Source: Tubulanus polymorphus (Eukaryota > Nemertea > Palaeonemertea > Tubulaniformes > Tubulanidae). Taken from it: a stretch of DNA of 64,000 nucleotides. The DNA is taken from contig NC_134029.1 of NCBI RefSeq assembly GCF_964204645.1, positions 5,775,001-5,839,000 of the forward strand. Reading direction: 5' to 3'. The stretch's first letter is position 1. Each line of letters begins with the position of its first letter. A program made the translations under genes and the position numbers. The notes under the pieces are model-generated. The model was not told the DNA's origin. It saw nothing but the letters and a program-made list of their open reading frames with translations, and ran no database searches. Below are positions 1 through 22,002 of the stretch, piece by piece.

Positions 1-150
1 GAAGACCAAGGCGTACCCGCCAGTTTTGGGTGGCTTCACGAAACCTGTTCTAGTTTTTCATGTCAGGTGAACATTACGACGAAACCTATGAAAAAAGTAT
101 CATTAATCGTCGTGATGGATCGTGCTTGTACACCGGCACGGAAATTATGA

Positions 151-285
151 CCAGGGTCCGGTTTCATGAAAAAGTTTAAGCTTAAATCAGTTAAGTTTGA
201 ATTGTCCTCATTGAAAACACGAAGTAACCAATGGCGATTACACTAAAAAATTGAGTTAAACTTTCTCGTGAAACTGGATCCAGGG
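151..285 (-). mobile_element. 135-bp palindromic MITE, copy 1
   Basis: Short non-autonomous element with imperfect terminal inverted repeats. The ends read roughly CCAGGGTCCGGTTTCATGAA and, inverted, CTCGTGAAACTGGATCCAGG. Its reverse complement aligns along its whole length with the element at 10792-10926, which is also 135 bp, including a shared interior around TTGGTTACTTC and GTTTTCAATGA. No coding capacity. Two equal-length copies in opposite orientation support a mobile family; the superfamily is not determined. Confidence 0.8.
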
Positions 286-885
286 CGGATAACGGGCAAG
301 GCAGGCCGTAATTCTTTGAATAATCATTTCTTCAAGGTTACTGTAAAGTAAGTTCTCTGGTGTGTATGACGCTTTTACAGTAAACCGACGAACTGTAAAT
401 CTCGTCTACGGGGAATTTAAAAAAATAGTCTATGTACTTTAGCCGCGGATTTAAGCGGTGGTGCACTTGACACCAGAACTACAAGAGTATTAGTTCGCTT
501 ACCTTGGAGCCTTATCGTCAACATTCGCAAAGAAACTTTAAGCCATAGAAAAAAAATCACCAACATGTTTCACGTATTCATACCACTAAATCTTCCATTT
601 GCAAGAAAACCGCGATTAGAAAACGAATTTGAAAAGGAAAACCTTTACAAAGGTATGGATGACGTAGTATATTTTACATTCAAATCAGTGATGACAATTA
701 AAAAACGAAGCTGAATCTAGCACAATATCGACTTCTGACAACCCGAACCAAACAATTCAAATGTGATTAACAGAGGAAAAGCATTTTCGTTTACGAAAGA
801 ACTTGAAAGACAATGTCATTTTTCTTTAAAACACCAATTGCGCGAAAATTCCAGGGTTAAGGACAATAATATCCGACAAACTTGA

Positions 886-2986
886 TTAAAGCGTCTTTCT
901 CGAAAGGACCTCTCCAAATTTCTTGCAACTTTTGAGCATGTGCTTTAGATTGCCGGCTATTTTATCTTCGTAGAGTTTGATGAATGCCCACGGCGAATTC
1001 ATACTATAGTCGATTGTTACGATCGTTCCTGAATATCCTTGCTTAACGATACTGGTGAAACTCCAAGAACTGTTAACTGAAATGAACACGAACAACACGA
1101 TATCATATCGTTAATCATGGATATCACACATTCAAGTATGCCTACCCGGATATAAACCTATATGATAATCTAACAAAACTGAACCTAACTGGCCCCTACA
1201 ATTTAACAAGTCTCAATTGCTGTCGTACAATAAATGAAGATTTTTAGTTGATCCAATTAGATCTGGGGAGGCAGTTCAGCGGCGCAGACCGTTAAGTAAA
1301 ATGATTCATTAATTGACTTAATACGTACATTGTATCAGACCCCACAGAAGCGGCTCCGACGAAGACGACGTGCGCAGTTTTTTCGGATCCTGGACTGTGT
1401 TCGTGAGATACGTGACGTTTCCTAGGAGAGCCACTGCTTCCCTAATAGACAGAGCCAAGTGACTAATGCCTTGCGAGTCGACCGTTTCCTTCTCGATCAA
1501 AACGGTATGCCTAGAAAATATAGAGAAACGTGAAGACGATATTTTTCCCGTACGCGTTAATCTATTGCGTTTATTTTCGAAATAAGCACCTTGCGCTGAA
1601 AACAACGAACGGCCAGTGGCATGTTAATTAAATATAGCGACGTACACCTGCAGGGGATCCCATCGGGAAGTGCATTTCCCCTTTGGGATAATGAATAAAA
1701 ATACACCTCTCACTAGAGTTAATGAAGGCAATTAGCCGAGATAAATTTTCTGGATGCACCTCTAACGCATACACAAAAACAATAAAACATCTCAAGTAGA
1801 TATACGTTGAACGTGATAGCCCGAAACATTACGTATAAACATATACCCCCAGATTGAATCACGTTTGAAAATAAATTTCATGATTCACGTTCTTCATTCT
1901 ACCCGATCGGCCGTCGATCGTAAATTAAGGCGTATTTTGCGCACAATCTGGCAGTAATATTCGACTTTTTTTTGAACGAGGTATACGGAATTTTTTGCTC
2001 GCTTGATAAAGAGGATAAGCTATATTTACAACCACCAGAGTGTCTTGGTTTATACATTCCAGCTCAACGCGCGCACTGAGCGGTTCACTTACCGAAACAT
2101 CGAAACCGGTAGTAAGTTTATACTGATACTTTATCATTTATAACATTCGCGGTGATGTAAGATAATCGTATATCACCTGGGCAAACGTACTGAACTTACA
2201 AAATCCTACAAACGAGCGTCTAGAATAAGAACTACACGAAAAATCAGTGAAAAAAATCGAAAAAATGATATCGTAGCGATGAAAGTTGTACAGGATGCCT
2301 CAGAAGATTCTGGCGCTTAGTATCGATTCAAAAACTTTCAAAGAAAAAAACTTCGATAACCTTTTCCTGTACGATTTTTTGTTAGAAATTTGATCTAAGG
2401 TTGGCTCACAGAATTAACTTTCCGCCTATTCGTCTGAAAACATTCGTTTTATTCTATCTTATTAATCAGAGCTAATGGTAAGAATGCATTTATGCGTCTG
2501 TGTATGAGTTTTACCAGTATTTATGCAGCCAAGTGCTGTTCTTGTAAACAACGATATTTTGGAACAACAACAAAGTCACGCATAGTACGAAACACCGTTC
2601 TGGATCGAAGATACACCGAAATGCTCCCACGAAGATAAGGACACAGGTTTATATTCAGTTACAAGAAAGAAGTTTGTGTGAAAATATATGATATCATATA
2701 GAAATTCATTTCGATGTTAACAATGGCACTATTGGCCAACGTCGAAATACGTCGAAAACTAAAAACAATATCTCGCGTTGGTATTTATAGAAACAGAAAA
2801 GTATACTTACACTTGGCGCGCTAACTTTGGCAATATCCTCGGATTTCGTAAAATCGTGAAAACATCTCGCGGCTCGGCCTGCACGAAAATGGACTGTTTC
2901 AGAGTCAGATGATCCGGTTGCATGAGGAGAAAAATCGAAACTGCAAGCAGTGGGACTCCGATCACCAGTCCATACGGTACACCCAT
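886..2986 (-). CDS. Membrane-anchored SRPBCC (START-like/polyketide cyclase-like) protein, exon model incomplete
   Basis: Two exons are supported. The first (2986-2811) starts at ATG 2986 and encodes MGVPYGLVIGVPLLAVSIFL, an N-terminal hydrophobic segment expected to be a membrane anchor. It continues SIFVQAEPRDVFTILRNP and LPKLAR, the opening strand and helix of an SRPBCC domain, and ends at a consensus donor (CAAGT|GTAAGT, phase 2). The last exon (1076-886) follows a good acceptor (ATTTCAG) and encodes WSFTSIVKQGYSGTIVTIDY, then a helix ending KSCKKFGEV before a TAA stop. That is the typical final strands and long C-terminal helix of the fold. SRPBCC domains are lipid or small-ligand binding pockets; no ligand can be inferred here. 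I estimate about 60 middle residues are unassigned. Open stretches near 2000-2110 and 1378-1610 were considered but do not join in phase convincingly. The fold call is fairly secure, the gene model is not. Confidence 0.6.
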
Positions 2987-3013
2987 CTTGCCTCCAGTCA
3001 ACCTCCAACGCAC

Positions 3014-6000
3014 GATGGTATAACGGGTGCTATTTGTATGTGTGTTGCAGTGTATAGAGTTTCCTACCGCATTCTAAACAGTTATGTTGAAGGTATTCTG
3101 TCAAGACTTTTTCACCACGTACTCTCGAAGATCATTTCTATCGTGAAAAAGTTAGCGGTAATATAAAGAAATTATACAAATCGCCTTTGGTGTCATAGGC
3201 AAAGCTAGCGAGAAGCGATCGGGACACTTCGCTGTATCTTTCATAACGGCCTAGGAGAACACTATAATGATACAATAACAAGCTTTCTTTCTTATATTAT
3301 CGTATTCATACTTTATTTTCATTATTCAAATATTTTACACCGGATCGCAGAAGAGATAACAAAGCTAGAAATATAAATCAAAAGGTTTTCTCGTATATTC
3401 TTTAAGAGAAACGACGGGACAAAAGTAAGGTGTTTTTGAGGATTTCGAAAAAAAATTCTCCAGAAAACGATGCAATCATTCGGTTTCAGTTCCGTGTTGG
3501 TTTGTGGGTTAGGTTAATACTAAAACAAAAATAAAATATTCCAATATCTAACCAAATAAAAAGCGTTAATCTATACGCAGAACTGACTAAAAGATTAATG
3601 GCCAACATAGGCAATTTTGCGTGTTTTGATGTTACCATGTGAAAACATAAAATCAAGTGGTTGTTTCGCAATTCTTAAATTGACCAATCCTCGAATATAA
3701 TCTCGCAAGAAATTTTCTACAATAAACTGTCAACCTTGGCTGTCTACTTACACTCTTTGATACATAATGATATGTTTATCAAGGTTTTGGAATGTAGGAG
3801 CAGAGAAACACACACGTATATCATTACGATCACTAATTTTACACATAATTTTCAGGTCTTTTTCATATACGATGATGGTAAATATCTTACAGAACAATAC
3901 TTTTTGGATCAACATCTAGTAATCTATGATACAAATGTTCCTAATCTACAAAGTCTTTTCAGATGCGTTTACGTAATTTTAGTACGAAAATAGTCCCTTC
4001 TTGTGTCGCATGCTGCAGATCTATACGACAATCAATGTACATATACAAACATTTTACAAAAGGTCGACACGGTTAGATAAATATAATCTTTTACCGAAAA
4101 CGTATCGTGATTTTTCGTATAGTCAAAGTAGTTGCAAAAATTCGAGTCAACGGATAATTGATTCGCGTAGTGTAAAAACAGATAAACGATACGGAATGGG
4201 ACTTAATTTCGCCGAAGTGAAAGTGACATCCGAATCTTTCGGTGAAAACATAATTTTGTATATCTGAATAGCTATCCGCCGTAGGCCCGCTACGGACGTC
4301 GGATCAAGAAAAACATTAATAGAATGGCTTTACTTTAACAACTTTACTTACGGAAATTGCTTTCTATTACTGAAAAAGTACGCTTTACCAGCATTGGGTG
4401 GACGAGGGCTTATCGCAGGTGCTGGACAGAGGATGTCCTTAAAGGAAAGCATTAGTCTAAGAGAAATAGAGTGTGGATATTACAATGAAACAACGCAGTT
4501 AAGCGTATCTAATATGCGGTTCTAGAGACTAAGATTTCCAACTACTCATGTATACTAAAAGCATTTCTTGATACGACTAAAGTGGTTGGATTCAGTTCTG
4601 CATAGGCCGTGGGGAAAACCAGGAACGAAAAGCCCACCGTAATCGCTATGCAGTATTTTTGCGAGTACGTAGGTCTTGGATGGGATTCTCTAAACTCAAA
4701 TTCTAGCCTCTAAACCAAATCATCTATATATCCTTAGCATTAAACCAAAATGCAGCGAAATCTAAACATTTAACTATAAAATAGCACATCTACGTCTATA
4801 TTGTAATTAACGTTTATATGGCAAGGATACTACAGAAGTTTTTTAGGCAGACGAAAATCCGAAAAACCCATCTAAACCTCTCTACATACCTCGAATATCA
4901 ACAACACAAAATATCTATTACATCAAACATGTAACAGTAAGGTACCGTATCACGACTAATGTATGTACACATTCTTTTCTACGAAATAAATGAACTTGAA
5001 CTTGACATCCCCACGGATATCTTCTTCCAGAAATGTGTTTATTTCTTCTATTGACACTATATCTTCGTACGTGGATTTTTCAGAGAATTCGAGATTTCTG
5101 CTCTTACGGGAGACGGTGGTGCTCAATAATGTATTCAAACACGTAATGATTTTCAGTTGTTATAAATTTTTTCAATCGTATTGATCCGATGTAAACTTTT
5201 TTTTCAGAAATGGCGGGACATCCCACGTAATATGCCGACATTACTGTTCCTATCTGATGCCGCGTAATACACGACGGGAACAAATATATTTCGGTAAAAC
5301 CGATATTTTCAGATGCTGCGTAACGAGTGTTGTCGAAACAGAAAAACGATTAGACCTTCTCCGGAGGTTTCCGTTGATTTATCAAATATCAATATTTTCT
5401 CAGTTGTCCCTATGGGAATGAGCATTGAATATACGACACAATCAAACTAACTCCTCTGTTCTTCGACAAAAATAATCACCGTAATGATTATAATGATAGT
5501 ACAGTATATAACAAATTAATAAACAGCTAACATACTTTATAAACTAAACTAGAAACTTAACAATGATATAAGCGCCCTCCATCTTTCTCTCCCTTAACGA
5601 TAACGTTATCTATCACAAAATCATCCCGTAACGAGACGATCCAAACAGCACTAATAGTCAACATTTTCGAGGATAATATTTTGGCGAGTTATCTCTATTT
5701 TGTTGGTCAACGTAAGCATTCGATTTGTTTGGTTTCTGCCAGATTTTAGATCGACGAATTCTGAGATCAAAAATGACGGCCTCCGAGACCCTTGTGTCTT
5801 TGTAACCGAAAAAGAGGTACCAGATAACTGTGATTTTATCTATAACTCATAATCATATGATAAACTCTAAATTTATCCAACTGAAACTTTTCACTAATAG
5901 TGCACTTTCAACAATCATTGCTATATCACTATTGCTTTGACTTTTTAACAAGAAACATCATAAACGACAGTGAATAAATTACATATAATCATATACAATA

Positions 6001-6560
6001 GATTTTAGAATAATCTTCTGATAAAGCCATAAGTTCTACAATATAATATGTTAATTAATATGTTTATGTATATAATATAGTGTGTATGATATTGTTCTTT
6101 AAATAGGATTTTTACAGTTTTACTTATATCACATCCGGGTTAAATCCGGTTAATACTTTGACACAGTTATTTTTTCCTACACGCTCTTTCCGATCACAGA
6201 TCAACACAGTTCAATCTGACATAACGAATACTCTGATCACGTTATGAATCACAGACGTTACAATACTTTCTTCCAACACGGTTCTTCTACAATTCAGTAA
6301 CCGTCAAAATCTTAATACACTTGCGAATCCGCGTGTGAGTAAACTACAATCCGCGCTGATTGTCTGAATCAGGGGCCGGAAGTGCTTGTCTTTTGGCCGT
6401 GAGCGAGACTCAACGGCGCGGATGATTTTAACATTCGCCAGCACGCAACTTCATTCGGTCAACATCAACTTTCTAAATGTTCATCGGTACATGCTACTGT
6501 GGTTCGGTCTAACAAGCCCGATTCTGTGAAGTTTTTCCGGTTCTGATGAACTGTGGCGTT
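3014..6560. other. Gene-poor AT-rich stretch
   Basis: No open frame here has recognisable protein motifs together with splice signals. The open frames are short, AT-rich and lack domain signatures. The stretch from about 6490 to 6600 could hold an extra last exon of KSR on the minus strand (see the KSR entry). No RNA gene or repeat array was recognised. Confidence 0.5.
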
Positions 6561-6704
6561 TATGGAGCGCACCCTTAAAAATGAAGTAATCGTTGTCAAT
6601 TTATAACCGGCGACGCCTTTCAGGCTTTTTAATAATACTTCATGTGGATTTTTGACAGCATAAACTAGATTTGAATTAAAATGGCATGATCAAGGTGTCA
6701 TATT

Positions 6705-14851
<8,147 letters not shown>

Positions 14852-17693
14852 CTGAAAGAAGAAAACAACAGACACGTGAAGAAAAATTATCAACTTTAAT
14901 AAACCTTGGCGGAAATTATATAACTTCCGTATTCACGTAGTTGAATTATTTGGTAGATTAGCCACGGAATGTTTTTCTAAAGATATTTGAAAAATTGAAA
15001 ATCATAACAAATCTCTCGTCTCCAGTCAAAAAATCTAACTGAGAAGTATTCGTTTCATGCAGTGTTCATAGAATTTCATCTTTAATAATATGCAATCTAC
15101 TTCCATCTATGTTGAAGACTTATAAGACAAATAATCTTTTGTATTGTCTCATTAATTTACACCCGGTTATAATGGCGTCGATGACCGACGAGTCATGTAG
15201 CGCGAGTAAGACCTTATTGATTCAAAACCGCAACCCGCAAAGTTCATCTCATGTCAATAGCCTTAACAAAGTGTTTGTGACTAAAAATCAATGGCTTCAT
15301 ACGAGATTTTGTGTTGGAAATCTCGCATTGTTCACATGTTTATAATGTACGCATCCAAATATTTGGCCAACCCACGTAGACAAAACTGAGACACAATAAG
15401 ATAGATACAAGGCCATCAGTGGATAAAATCTACATTCTCCGTTAGAATATTTTCTCAAGTTGTGGATTTTGTGGTTACGTTTAACACTAGCTATCATTTA
15501 CCATTATCTTATATATATATGAATTTGAATTGGAACCTTTGATCCTCGTGTTGATGCATCTCTATTTGAAAACTTTTAGACGTAAACAGAACTGATGATT
15601 TGAAATATTCGAAAAAGGTGGCAGAGAATGAATGTTTGACGTCATCGCATTATCTTCGCTGTATGACGTAGCGCATTAATATTCCGAATTCAGGCTCGAC
15701 AGCATATGCAAAATACTATTCAATATTAATCTATTATGAACCATAGACTGTAAAATTTGAATATAATTCGCCAAACCGGCTGTTTCCGTAAAGTGTGCTA
15801 AAATTTACCTGATCACTTCGTCTAATCGATAGTATATTGTTCAAAATGGCTTCTATACGTTGTCAAAATAGAGGCGTTAAAGCAGATATAATGAGGACTT
15901 ATTTGACGTGCCTTTTATTCATTTATGCGGTGATTATCTAAACAATTTTCCATTCTTCATAATCCCCTTTTAATACATTATCGTCGAATTCAATTTGAAA
16001 ACTTTTTTGTAACAATAATCGATATTCAAAATTTTTTTGGATAAATATCGAATCGGGAAATCATAGCATAAAGAAACAAATAGGACGAGCAAATTTGATC
16101 CATAAAGTTAAGTTGAGTTGTGATTATCCCCTGGGGTAATTAATTGCGTTACTGCGTATTAATTAAGCGGTTAAATTTTCAATATATACATTTGTAAAAT
16201 TGTGAAACCGTATCATGAAAATAATATATATGTGTGTCACTCAATTCATTCCAGTAAAAACCGAAAAATTGATATGCATCCTTCAGTTGATATGAACAAG
16301 GCAGTTTTGTATTAATTAACTAATCGATCGAATGATTGCCTTCATCATGTATTTGGGCCATTGGACGGCGACGCGAATATTCAGCCGTACTATGCATAGT
16401 GTGACAACAGATTAAAATCGACCAAAGAACGACAGCTGTTTCCATCGCTCGCTTCCATGACGTCATACCATCGTCAAAATCCCGATACCAATACGTCAGT
16501 AGTATATAGGCCTACATTTGTTTTCAAACATACCTCCTTAATTTCATAACGACGATGATGGTGACCCCAGTGAATACAAATAAGCCGAACGAAAACACAA
16601 TAATAACGAAACTCTATCATCATAATTAGGAAATCGTTTTGGAAAAATTTATTAGACAAACATATTTTCCACCGCCTACAAATGCGTATAAATTGATGCC
16701 ATTTTGGTAGATTACATTCGTATTATGATAAATACAACACAACAAAATCGTTAAATAGAGAATTAATCATTAAAAAAAACCTTTGACATTTCTGGGAATT
16801 GGAAAGGAGATTTTAGGAGCATTTTTATAAATATATATACACCTTCCATATTCAAATAGATAGATATGAAATGATTTGTACATTTGGTAAGTTACATGTA
16901 CTAGTGTTTCTACGTATTTGTTTATTCTTATCTTTCAACAAACGCTTTCAAAATACGATTCACAATAAACAACTGGAGGCGACAGTTACGTACAAATCGT
17001 ATTATCGATTGTACGAAAAAAAAAAACGTATTTGTTATCGAGCTCTATCTCTACTACACTGACTTTTATGGGATTGAAATAAGCGTTTCATGTACGTACA
17101 CGCGTGGCCTTGACTTTCAAAAACTAAGAAAGATGTGACTAAACTGTGTGGTAACATAATTTCCAACGTGAGAATACTGAGTCATTTTGTGTATAGAGAA
17201 ACTCTACTTGCTGGTGTTATTTAAACAAAGTTGGATCGGCAATTGCATAGTACGCCCACTCTTAGATATTTGTGTATTTGACATAACTTTTTTATCCTTT
17301 ATCGTAAATAAGATTTTTATGGTAAATATGGGGAAAATCCCAAACTGAAGATTATAGAACGAATCAGTTGAAACTATGAAACTCATACGTGGTCGAAAAT
17401 GTGCCAGTCTATGTTAATTATTTCATCCAATTAATTATCGTGGGTCAACTTACCAACTTTCTCTAGGATTTATTCATCATAGGACAACAAAAAGGTTAAA
17501 GCTTCGTCGATTGTGCTGTTACAAGTTGAAGTCGGCCGTGAAACTGGTTTTGTTATGCGCAATAAAATGACATGTTTATCACATGACGGTGCGTCAACTT
17601 TTTCAAAAATATTACTCAATTCAGTTCCCGTCTGAATTCAATCTTATAACAATACTATCTGGTATATATTGACATTAATCACGTAATAAACGA

Positions 17694-17812
17694 GAGAAAT
17701 CCCACAATAATTCAGCCAAGTTCTCGAATAGAAGTGTAGCCGAAACGTTGCCCAAAGATACACTTCCCTTCAAGAACTTTACATCTTCGGTTGGATTATT
17801 GTGGGATTTCTC
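17694..17812. repeat. Short inverted-repeat element with GAAACGTTG core
   Basis: Perfect 18-bp inverted arms, GAGAAATCCCACAATAAT at 17694-17711 and its complement at 17795-17812. They enclose about 80 bp with GAAGTGTAGCCGAAACGTTG and a partner TACACTTCCCTTC. No coding potential. The GAAACGTTG core resembles the GAAACGTYG motif of the palindromic family at 7, 34 and 48 kb. Confidence 0.75.
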
Positions 17813-20800
17813 TGCCTTACTTGGATATTGTTTATCTTCTCGACGCACTAGTACAAAACGTACTTTACGTCATTGGTTAGTCGGGTATTTTTTCAAAAAT
17901 AGATTCTATATAATCTATCAGTGTGTGATATCTTATCGATGTTTATGCTTTTATCCAATACACTGATAGATTTCAACGTACTTATAATATTATCATCACG
18001 AGCTCCTTGGTTTACACCTCTAAAGAGATCAGTATCAATAGTCGCTACATAATGGAAGACGATCAACACATGACCGACATGTATTAGACACTTGCAAACC
18101 GTAACGACGCTTCAACATTTGTTTGCGAATGAATTTCCGTCGAAATGAAATTTAAACGAAACAAGATTTAATAGCCGCGAAGACAAGTCGACTATTGGTG
18201 ATCGTTTCTCCGTACAATAGCCGATGTTATCAAATTAAGACTGATCACCTAAGCGTGGTTAATGAATCGTGAACCCATCGAGCATGAAGCTACGTACTCG
18301 AGCGCGAAATATTGCTTTAAATACGAATCCGGTATTTCTTATCGAGCTCAGCGGCGAAACAGTGTCTCATCAACCGATCAAATTTAAGATTTCAAGCCCA
18401 TCCGAAGGACTAAACATAGTTGATTAATTTTTTTTACCTTAACGTAAATCTTCTTGTTTCATTTTCATACGATCTAATTGATTGTTGGCTAAAACGTATT
18501 AAATGAAACTAATCCACAAAATTTGCCATATTTCATTAGTCGAAGGGATACCTTGATTGCATTGATTGAAATGAAAAAGGAGCTTTAGTGGTCATCAAAT
18601 AGTTACCACGGCTAGAAAAACAGATGATTTCAGAAATATTTCGACCTTTGTCTTTACCAAAACAGTAAGTGGTTAATCGAAAAGTAGCCACTTATGTTAT
18701 ATATATTAGTAAACAGTTAAAGAGATATCAGTATAAGATATATTGTAAAGACAATGGACTTCGACTTAACAACCATGAACACAATTGATCTAAATCGTAA
18801 TCATCTTAGATAGAAATATACTTATATCCCTGGGAATACTTCACGAGTATAGAATCTAAAACGATGCCTAGAAAAATATTGTGATCTTTTGACGAGGGAG
18901 AAAAAGTTTAAAATCTCGCTCGCATGTACATATACATTATTCGACATACCACGTGATCTCATCGTGAAGAAAATGGCGATTTGATGATAACAATTAAAGA
19001 GAGACAAACCTGTCTTCGAAACTCGAATATAACTCCTCGAGGGTTGTCGACATAGTTCCATCCGTAAAACGGGAATAATCCCGGAAATAAATAGAATAAA
19101 ATCCAGTTTTGTTTGATACGGTGTCCGTCCTAATGGAAGAAAACCACCATATTTGATTTGAACACTGAGTGCACGGAACGGCAACAGCTGACAACCTGAA
19201 CGCTACAGTACAGGCCTATGGAAATGAAAAACTAGATAACTGTTCCGGGGTGTGAAGCAGTTGCAAATATCTCGCAAAAGCGAAAGATTCCTGTCAAATG
19301 AATTCGCATCGATACGAGACTACCTTGAAAATATACTTAATCTAAGATTTCCTTGAATTTCACGGTTTAAATCATGAGATTTCGGATGGTTGAATAACGC
19401 CGACCTGATCTGCCATCCCTCCGATGACAATTATGCGTTTTCCAGCTCTGTGCAGGGTTTACGATGTATAGACACAGGGACAGCTGTTTCGTTCCGATAT
19501 AGCTTGCCTGGTTAATATTGAATTATTTGAAATCATATATCTATAGACGGGGACAGCAGCAATTTTGTTTTAAAAGTCAAAGAAAAAAAAATGAAAATGT
19601 TCTGTTAGCCACATCCTTTCCGTTGCATGTACTAGGATGAGCATTATTTTTACCAGGATGCTTGGGTCGCCCAGATGTGGGTGCAGTTGTTATAAGTATA
19701 TATTTCTCATTGAGATAGTATTTGCATAGTCTTTTTCGGAAATCAGAAAAAAATAATAGAATACTCTAGGAATCGCCCGGGAGGTCGGTTTAAATATTGT
19801 GGGCGAGTGTTCGCGTACATGCATGCGGGATGCAAACCTTTCGGCAGATGTACTAAGGTACATACAAGTTCAAGCTCATATGAATAATTCCTGTCCATCG
19901 ATATCAGGAAGGTTGATTCGATTAATACTGAAATTACGTCTGAAATGGAAGACGGGCGCCCATAGATTTCGGATACAGTTACATAGAAACTGAATCCGGC
20001 AGGAATCAGTTGCCCACCAGAGTTACAGGTCGTCGCTGCAGCTGGTGACAGTTGCAAAAGATCTACTCGATATAAAGATGATTGAGGAGTCGCGGTGCCC
20101 CGGTCAACGCGACACATTTACTCTGTAAACTAATGTCACCCGACACAAAACGATCGTCAACTCTCGGTGAACCTCGGTACTGTCGAAGATGTGTGCGTAG
20201 ATTCGTGCGCCGACGTCTTCGCGGCAAACGACCTTGACATTGTATTTTTTAGCACCAAAAAAAGATACGCGCACTTGCGTCCTTGTTAGATTCACTAAAC
20301 ACACATACATATTCCTTGACATTAAACACGGAAATTGTTGGTTGGTATTTGAACTTGAATTGTCTGAACGATTGAACAGGTGATTAGAAAAAAATGTTAA
20401 AAAAATTATCGCATACATATAGACACTTTTTGCATGAAGCTCGTAGCAAACAATAATTCAGCCTTGCATGTATTTTACAGTTGGAAAAATAAGAACATGT
20501 CACCCTTTTTTCAAATTTGACCGTGGTATTGATAGAGAAATGAAATTCAAAAATAAAAAACAATCAATTAATCACCATGAGTTTGATGTTTTCGTAAGGA
20601 TCTATGATTCATGACAATCATTTATTATCACCATAATATTTAATTCGATGAAATATAATGAAGCAATTGAAGTCGTATAAAAAACCGTACGAGCAAATGC
20701 TGCACATTCGTCGGCAAAAGTAAATCGACAGTTTCGCAAACAATTCTTAGGGGTATAATTATTGTTCCGTCATTTGATTTTAATTGCAATTTAGGTTGTC

Positions 20801-21050
20801 ATGACGACAGCTAGGTTTATCGAGGTGCTAAGAACTGCCGAAAATTATCGAATCATAATTAGTTTTGCCGGTGATAATAACCAATTTGTAGAACGTATAC
20901 TAAGGACGAGGGGCGTTGAGTTTCAAGATACGTCATTTTGAAATCTACGAAATTCCAATCCTCTAAATTCTAAGAGAATACGAGAGGACCGTTTTGCGCT
21001 GTTATATGAATAGAATCTGACCGGGGTGTAATGGATCAGCTTTTCCTGGC

Positions 21051-21312
21051 CAGGGGTGGATCAAGCAGGAGGTCTGAATAGGAGGACCTCGAAAAATCCA
21101 AGGCCTAACACGTCTTGGCAAAAGAACGCGAGCCAAAGACAATTTCGAAAAATGGATCATTTTCAGAGCATCTAAGTGTAGAGTGATTCTAGAACAAAAT
21201 CACTGGCAATGATTTGCCACTCTAAGCGTAACTTTCTTAAGCCAGGTTGTAAACATGTTATTATCGGAAATTGGGGGGGGGGGCTGCTTAGGCCCCCTTG
21301 GATCCGTGCTGA
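21051..21312 (+). mobile_element. Non-autonomous element with CAGGGGYGGATC ends, copy 1
   Basis: Starts CAGGGGTGGATCAAG and ends CCTTGGATCCGTGCTG, a decayed inverted copy of the start. The interior aligns with the element at 42658-42936. Shared segments include GAACAAAATCACTGGCAATG, ATTTGCCACT and TTAAGCCAGG, plus the G-rich run before the 3' end. Noncoding. Confidence 0.75.
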
Positions 21313-21952
21313 CCACCTCGCTCCAGAGACATTTCAAATTTTCCAATATATTTGTAAATTGGCCGACGATACGTACACCAAGTCAGTTCATATAATGAAT
21401 GCTAAAATAAATTCAAACTGTCGTATTTACGACGGCTACTTCCAATTTCGTGTTTCATTTTTTATGAGCCCGATGAACTTTCCCGATCCGTTGCGGCGTG
21501 CGTGAGTGTGAGTGCTTCGTGTGTCGATGGATGGATTAATGTTGTGAGTTCAGATCGATCGGATCCAGGGCAGGTAATAACTATCCGCACATGTACGACA
21601 GTAATACTCTGTACTATAACACACGTAAATTGCAATATCCTCCTCCCAGTACCGAACAGAAAGCCCAACTCCGTGCATTGGGCTCGAAAATCTCAGAAAG
21701 CTGTTCCCTCGATCACGCACAAGTCACGGGAGTACAAATTGTCCATAAACGTGCGACATGACATCTGCTTTTTGAAATCAGATGATTATAGCTGTAGATG
21801 TATATATATACATATAAGTCTATGAAATAAATTTGATGTACGCTTTCGTGTCAGAAGTCGTTCGTTATTCAGGCATCGTACCACCGACAGAAATGTCAAC
21901 GAATTCATTTCATCTAGAAACAATATAGGCCTAACAATTTCCATTCCTAATG

Positions 21953-21954
<2 letters not shown>

Positions 21955-22001
<47 letters not shown>
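21955..22001. repeat. (TA)n microsatellite
   Basis: About 23 uninterrupted AT units in noncoding DNA. Confidence 0.97.

Positions 22002-22002
<1 letters not shown>

Noticed and set aside
19000-19080. Candidate first KSR exon (MSTTLEELYSSFED)
   Set aside because: It joins in phase to the exon at 14851, but the joined sequence lacks the conserved first histidine of the C1 domain, so the link is not supported.
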